Source of the DNA: Erwinia sp. SLM-02
GTDB lineage: Bacteria > Pseudomonadota > Gammaproteobacteria > Enterobacterales > Enterobacteriaceae
DNA length: 25,536 nucleotides
Direction of reading: 5' to 3'
Assembly: GCF_037450285.1 (NCBI RefSeq)
Contig: NZ_JAQISN010000009.1
Span: 1 to 25,536 of the forward strand
The position numbers were made by a program, and so were the translations under genes. Shown here piece by piece: positions 22,362 through 25,536 of this stretch (position 1 is its first letter; each line of letters begins with the position of its first letter). Under the pieces are notes generated by a model. That model did not search any database, was not told where the DNA came from, and worked only from the letters and a program-made list of their open reading frames with translations.

Positions 22362-23183
22362 TTATTTGCTACGGCGACGTACGATAAATTTATCAGTACG
22401 CTTGTTGCTACGGGTCTTCTTACCTTTGGTCTGAACGCCCCACGGGGTTACCGGGTGCTTACCAAAGTTACGACCTTCACCACCACCGTGCGGGTGATCA
22501 ACTGGGTTCATCGCGGTACCACGAACGGTCGGACGAACACCACGCCAACGGGTTGCACCGGCTTTACCCAGAACGCGAAGCATGTGCTCCGAGTTACCGA
22601 CTTCGCCCAGGGTCGCGCGGCAGTCAGCTTCGACTTTACGCATTTCACCAGAACGCAGACGCAGGGTAACGTAAGAACCATCACGCGCAACGATCTGCAC
22701 GTAAGTACCAGCAGAGCGAGCAATCTGACCGCCTTTGCCTGGTTTCATTTCTACGTTATGCACGGTAGAACCAACTGGGATGTTACGCATCGGCAGAGTG
22801 TTACCTGCTTTGATCGCAGCATCAACGCCAGACTGAATCTGGTCGCCAGCTTTCAGGCCTTTAGGGGCCAGGATGTAACGGCGCTCGCCGTCTTTGTACA
22901 GAACCAGCGCGATGTTCGCGGAGCGGTTCGGATCGTACTCAAGACGTTCAACGGTCGCTGGGATACCATCTTTGTTGCGTTTGAAGTCAACAATACGGTA
23001 AGCCTGCTTGTGACCACCACCGATATGACGGGTAGTGATGCGACCATTGTTGTTACGGCCACCGGATTTGCTGTTTTTTTCTACCAGCGGGGCAAATGGT
23101 TTGCCCTTGTGCAGCTCCGCGTTCACCACTTTAACTACATGGCGACGACCCGGAGATGTCGGTTTACATTTAACAACTGCCAT
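22362..23183 (-). CDS. rplB: 50S ribosomal protein L2
   Basis: A central 50S protein next to the peptidyl-transferase centre, needed for subunit joining. It has 273 residues, the same as E. coli. The C-terminal loop with the conserved histidine (MNPVDHPHGGGEGRNFGKHPVTPWG) is intact. It begins MAVVKCKPTSPGRRHVVKVV. A long open frame on the other strand (22200-23255) is only a shadow of this gene. Confidence 0.99.
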   Translation of the reverse strand: MAVVKCKPTSPGRRHVVKVVNAELHKGKPFAPLVEKNSKSGGRNNNGRITTRHIGGGHKQAYRIVDFKRNKDGIPATVERLEYDPNRSANIALVLYKDGERRYILAPKGLKAGDQIQSGVDAAIKAGNTLPMRNIPVGSTVHNVEMKPGKGGQIARSAGTYVQIVARDGSYVTLRLRSGEMRKVEADCRATLGEVGNSEHMLRVLGKAGATRWRGVRPTVRGTAMNPVDHPHGGGEGRNFGKHPVTPWGVQTKGKKTRSNKRTDKFIVRRRSK

Positions 23184-23200
23184 TGTTCTTCTCCTCCGAC

Positions 23201-23503
23201 TTACTCAGCGCCGCCGACGAAGTCCAGATTCTGGCCTTCTTTCAGGGTGACGTAAGCTTTTTTCCAGTCGTTACGACGACCAATACGCTGTCCAGAACGT
23301 TTAACTTTCCCTTTAACTACCAGGGTGTTAACGACTTCGACTTCAACTTCGAAAAGTTTCTGCACAGCGGCTTTGATTTCTGCTTTGGTCGCGTCTTTAG
23401 CAACTTTGAGAACGATGGTATTTGTTTTTTCCATCGCAGCAGATGCTTTTTCAGATACGTGCGGCGCGCGCAGTACTTTCAGCAGACGTTCTTCACGGAT
23501 CAT
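23201..23503 (-). CDS. rplW: 50S ribosomal protein L23
   Basis: A tunnel-exit protein that docks trigger factor and SRP. It has 100 residues, starting MIREERLLKVLRAPHVSEKA. Its ATG overlaps the rplD stop by four bases (ATGA at 23500-23503), indicating coupling. It is followed by rplB after 17 bp. Confidence 0.99.
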   Translation of the reverse strand: MIREERLLKVLRAPHVSEKASAAMEKTNTIVLKVAKDATKAEIKAAVQKLFEVEVEVVNTLVVKGKVKRSGQRIGRRNDWKKAYVTLKEGQNLDFVGGAE

Positions 23504-24105
23504 GCCAGCATCTCCTCAACTTGCTTAACTGCATCAGCAGTCATAACGACTTTGTCGAAGGCGATCAGGCTAACTGGGTCGATACCCGCTGCATCACGTA
23601 CGTCAACCTTGTACAGGTTACGTGCGGCCAGGAACAGGTTCTCTTCCAGTTCGCCAGTGATGATCAGCACATCTTCCAGAGCCATGTCTTTCAGTTTCTC
23701 TACCAGCAGCTTAGTTTTAGGCGCTTCAAGAGAGAACTGCTCGACAACGATCAGACGTTCCTGACGTACCAGTTCGGACAGAATGCTTTTCAGCGCGCCG
23801 CGGTACATCTTTTTGTTAACTTTTTGACTGTGGTCCTGAGGCTTCGCAGCGAAGGTCACGCCACCTGAACGCCAGATCGGGCTCTTTACAGAACCTGAAC
23901 GCGCACGGCCGGTACCTTTCTGGCGCCACGGCTTTTTGCCGGAACCAGTTACTTCAGCACGAGTCTTCTGAGCACGAGTACCTTGACGGGCACCTGCTGC
24001 ATAAGCAACAACAACCTGATGTACCAGCGCTTCGTTGAAATCACGACCGAAGGTAGTTTCGGAAACAGTCAGCGCGCTTTGCGCGTCTTTCAGTACTAAT
24101 TCCAT
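23500..24105 (-). CDS. rplD: 50S ribosomal protein L4
   Basis: A tunnel-constriction protein of 50S and, in E. coli, the repressor of the S10 operon, acting on both termination and translation at the leader. It has 201 residues, the same as E. coli. The tunnel loop (GTRAQKTRAEVTGSGKKPWRQKGTGRARSGS) is intact. Its probable target, the S10 leader, is recognisable at 25090-25263. Confidence 0.99.
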   Translation of the reverse strand: MELVLKDAQSALTVSETTFGRDFNEALVHQVVVAYAAGARQGTRAQKTRAEVTGSGKKPWRQKGTGRARSGSVKSPIWRSGGVTFAAKPQDHSQKVNKKMYRGALKSILSELVRQERLIVVEQFSLEAPKTKLLVEKLKDMALEDVLIITGELEENLFLAARNLYKVDVRDAAGIDPVSLIAFDKVVMTADAVKQVEEMLA

Positions 24106-24115
24106 TGCTATCCCC

Positions 24116-24745
24116 TTACGCCTTCACAGCTGGTTTAACGATCAGGTCGCTACCGGTAGCACCGGGAACTGCACCTTTAACCAGCAGCAGGTTGCGCTCA
24201 GCGTCAACACGCACTACGTCCAGGCTCTGAACGGTTACGCGTTCGTTACCCAGCTGGCCTGCCATTTTCTTGCCTTTGAACACTTTGCCCGGAGTCTGGT
24301 TCTGACCGATAGAACCCGGTACGCGGTGAGACAAGGAGTTACCGTGAGTAGCATCCTGAGTACGGAAGTTCCAGCGCTTAACAGTACCGGCAAAACCTTT
24401 ACCTTTAGATGTTCCAGTCACGTCAACTTTTTTCACGTCAGCGAAAATGTCAACATTAATGCTCTGACCTACGGTGAACTCTGCGCCTTCTTCAGTGCGG
24501 AATTCCCACAGACCACGGCCAGCTTCAACGCCAGCTTTAGCAAAGTGACCTGCTTCCGGCTTAGTTACACGGTTAGCTTTTTTAGCACCGGTAGTTACCT
24601 GGATAGCAGTGTAACCGTCGTTTTCCAGGCCTTTGACCTGAGTAACGCGGTTTGCTTCAATTTCGATCACGGTTACAGGGATAGAAACGCCATCTTCTGT
24701 GAAGATACGGGTCATACCCACTTTTTTACCGACTAAACCAATCAT
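24116..24745 (-). CDS. rplC: 50S ribosomal protein L3
   Basis: An early assembly protein that reaches the peptidyl-transferase centre through a long loop. It has 209 residues. The conserved segment HGNSLSHRVPGSIGQNQTPGKVFKGKKMAGQ includes the glutamine that PrmB methylates in E. coli (Gln150 there). It starts MIGLVGKKVGMTRIFTEDGV, 32 bp after rpsJ. Confidence 0.99.
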   Translation of the reverse strand: MIGLVGKKVGMTRIFTEDGVSIPVTVIEIEANRVTQVKGLENDGYTAIQVTTGAKKANRVTKPEAGHFAKAGVEAGRGLWEFRTEEGAEFTVGQSINVDIFADVKKVDVTGTSKGKGFAGTVKRWNFRTQDATHGNSLSHRVPGSIGQNQTPGKVFKGKKMAGQLGNERVTVQSLDVVRVDAERNLLLVKGAVPGATGSDLIVKPAVKA

Positions 24746-24777
24746 TGTTTCAACCTCTCAATCGCTCAATGACCTGA

Positions 24778-25089
24778 TTAACCCAGGCTGATCTGCACGT
24801 CAACACCTGCAGCCAGATCCAGACGCATCAGAGCATCAACCGTTTTTTCGGTTGGCTCAACGATGTCAACCAGACGCTTGTGAGTGCGAATCTCGTACTG
24901 ATCGCGCGCATCTTTGTTGACGTGCGGAGAGATCAGAACGGTAAAGCGCTCTTTGCGGGTCGGCAGCGGGATAGGACCACGTACCTGCGCACCAGTGCGC
25001 TTGGCAGTCTCTACGATTTCCGCAGTTGATTGATCGATCAGACGATGATCAAACGCTTTAAGACGGATACGGATTCTTTGGTTCTGCAT
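24778..25089 (-). CDS. rpsJ: 30S ribosomal protein S10 / NusE
   Basis: A head protein of 30S that also acts as NusE: with NusB it binds boxA in rrn leaders, and it links NusG to the ribosome. It has 103 residues, starting [20 protein letters not shown]. It is the first gene of the S10 operon, preceded by a leader of about 174 nt. The window thus has both NusE and its boxA target (28-39). Confidence 0.99.
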
Positions 25090-25263
25090 GAGACCAGAGC
25101 TCCAATTATTTATAAACGAAAAGAATTACTACTCGCATCCATTACGATTGATGGAGGAGTGTAATCGTTGAGCACATAACCCGCATATCGCGAGTATTGT
25201 TAGCTGGCACTTTCATACCGGCTGGCGACTCTTATCGAATCGCGCCTGACCATATTGGCAGGC
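25090..25263 (-). promoter_or_regulatory. S10 operon leader (L4-responsive attenuator region)
   Basis: About 174 nt lie between the predicted start and the rpsJ ATG (E. coli about 172). Visible pairings are an outer stem ACTCGC/GCGAGT (25131-25136 with 25190-25195) enclosing ACGATT/AATCGT (25144-25149 with 25163-25168), followed on the leftward RNA by TTCTTTTCG. This fits the hairpin at which L4 causes NusA-dependent termination in E. coli. Structure is seen; L4 control is inferred from the family. Confidence 0.75.
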
Positions 25264-25269
25264 CCGCGT

Positions 25270-25297
25270 ATTATACGTACATATGGAGGCAAAGCAA
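25270..25297 (-). promoter_or_regulatory. S10 operon promoter
   Basis: Minus strand: -35 TTGCTT (25292-25297), 16-bp spacer, -10 TATAAT (25270-25275), followed by a GC-rich start region (ACGCGG). It lies about 43 bp after the tuf terminator. Confidence 0.8.
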
Positions 25298-25339
25298 CCA
25301 TTATCCTGACGCAATTATCAGGAATACGTTTTCCAGGCC

Positions 25340-25364
25340 AAAAAAAAGAGCGCCGAAGCGCTCT
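25340..25364 (-). terminator. tuf terminator
   Basis: AGAGCGC/GCGCTCT (25347-25353, 25358-25364), with UUCG loop on the leftward RNA, followed by about eight T (25340-25347). A standard strong intrinsic terminator behind tuf. Confidence 0.93.
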
Positions 25365-25373
25365 CTTTTCTGC

Positions 25374-25397
25374 TCTGGCAGAGCGAACTCTGCCAGA
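25374..25397 (-). repeat. second UUCG hairpin in the tuf 3' UTR
   Basis: TCTGGCAGAG and CTCTGCCAGA form a perfect 10-bp stem around UUCG (leftward RNA), 13 nt after the tuf stop and 9 nt before the terminator stem. It has no T-run and is not a terminator by itself. Confidence 0.7.
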
Positions 25398-25410
25398 CAA
25401 GTTTTCACAA

Positions 25411-25536
25411 TTAAGCGATAACTTTAGCAACAACACCAGCACCAACGGTACGGCCGCCTTCGCGAATTGCGAAACGCAGACCGTCGTCCATTGCGATTGG
25501 TTTGATCAGTTCAACAACCAGTTTAATGTTGTCGCC
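25411..25536 (-). CDS. tuf: elongation factor Tu, C-terminal end (partial)
   Basis: The last 41 codons and the stop of EF-Tu, the GTPase that carries aminoacyl-tRNA to the ribosome. The visible residues begin GDNIKLVVELIKPIAMDDGL and end GRTVGAGVVAKVIA, the domain III end of EF-Tu. The remainder lies beyond the window edge. Position next to rpsJ suggests the tufA copy of the str operon, but the sequence alone cannot separate tufA from tufB. Confidence 0.97.
   Translation of the reverse strand, partial: GDNIKLVVELIKPIAMDDGLRFAIREGGRTVGAGVVAKVIA

Noticed and set aside
22200..23255. 351-codon open frame on the plus strand opposite rplB
   Set aside because: It lies antisense to L2 and L23, whose sequences are fully conserved. 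The composition (many Thr, Arg and Phe) is that of a reverse-complement shadow, and no ribosome binding site or family match is apparent.
24035..24736. 233-codon frame on the plus strand opposite rplC
   Set aside because: Shadow of the highly expressed L3 gene; strong codon bias of the real gene leaves the opposite frame open by chance.

Overview
The window is a piece of an enterobacterial chromosome. Protein sequences and gene order closely match the Escherichia coli rrnD-to-str region, and several details (the EF-Tu ending in VAKVIA, the ArfA sequence) would fit Erwinia, Pantoea or a relative. The genus is an inference; the order Enterobacterales is firm. No tRNA, rRNA gene body, CRISPR array, phage or complete insertion sequence was seen.

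Layout. (1) 1-389: promoters P1 and P2 and the boxA leader of an rRNA operon that reads leftward out of the window. (2) 390-941: yrdA, rightward, which overlaps tail to tail with a leftward operon dprA-smg-yrdD-tsaC-aroE-yrdB (911-4702). (3) 4703-9637: a rightward cluster def-fmt-rsmB-trkA-mscL covering protein N-terminal maturation, initiator tRNA formylation, 16S rRNA m5C967 methylation, potassium uptake and osmotic safety. (4) 9641-10751: leftward yhdN-zntR-arfA. (5) 10876-25089: leftward ribosomal protein operons in the order S10 (rpsJ to rpsQ), spc (rplN to rpmJ) and alpha (rpsM to rplQ), including secY and rpoA. (6) 25411-25536: the 3' end of a leftward tuf gene.

Together the window is almost wholly translation machinery: ribosomal proteins, EF-Tu, RNA polymerase alpha, the SecY translocon, rRNA and tRNA modification, formylation and deformylation, and ribosome rescue. 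The known autoregulatory sites can be located: the S10 leader (L4), the S8 operator at rplE and the S4-binding alpha leader before rpsM.

The parts that differ from the textbook layout are small: a 729-bp rplN-rpsQ spacer with a terminator at each side and gene-like debris between; a three-segment attenuator-like repeat between fmt and rsmB; two hairpins inside the arfA reading frame that should make its mRNA non-stop; tandem UUCG hairpins behind tuf; and direct tuf-rpsJ adjacency without bfd-bfr. I found no wholly new multi-gene system.
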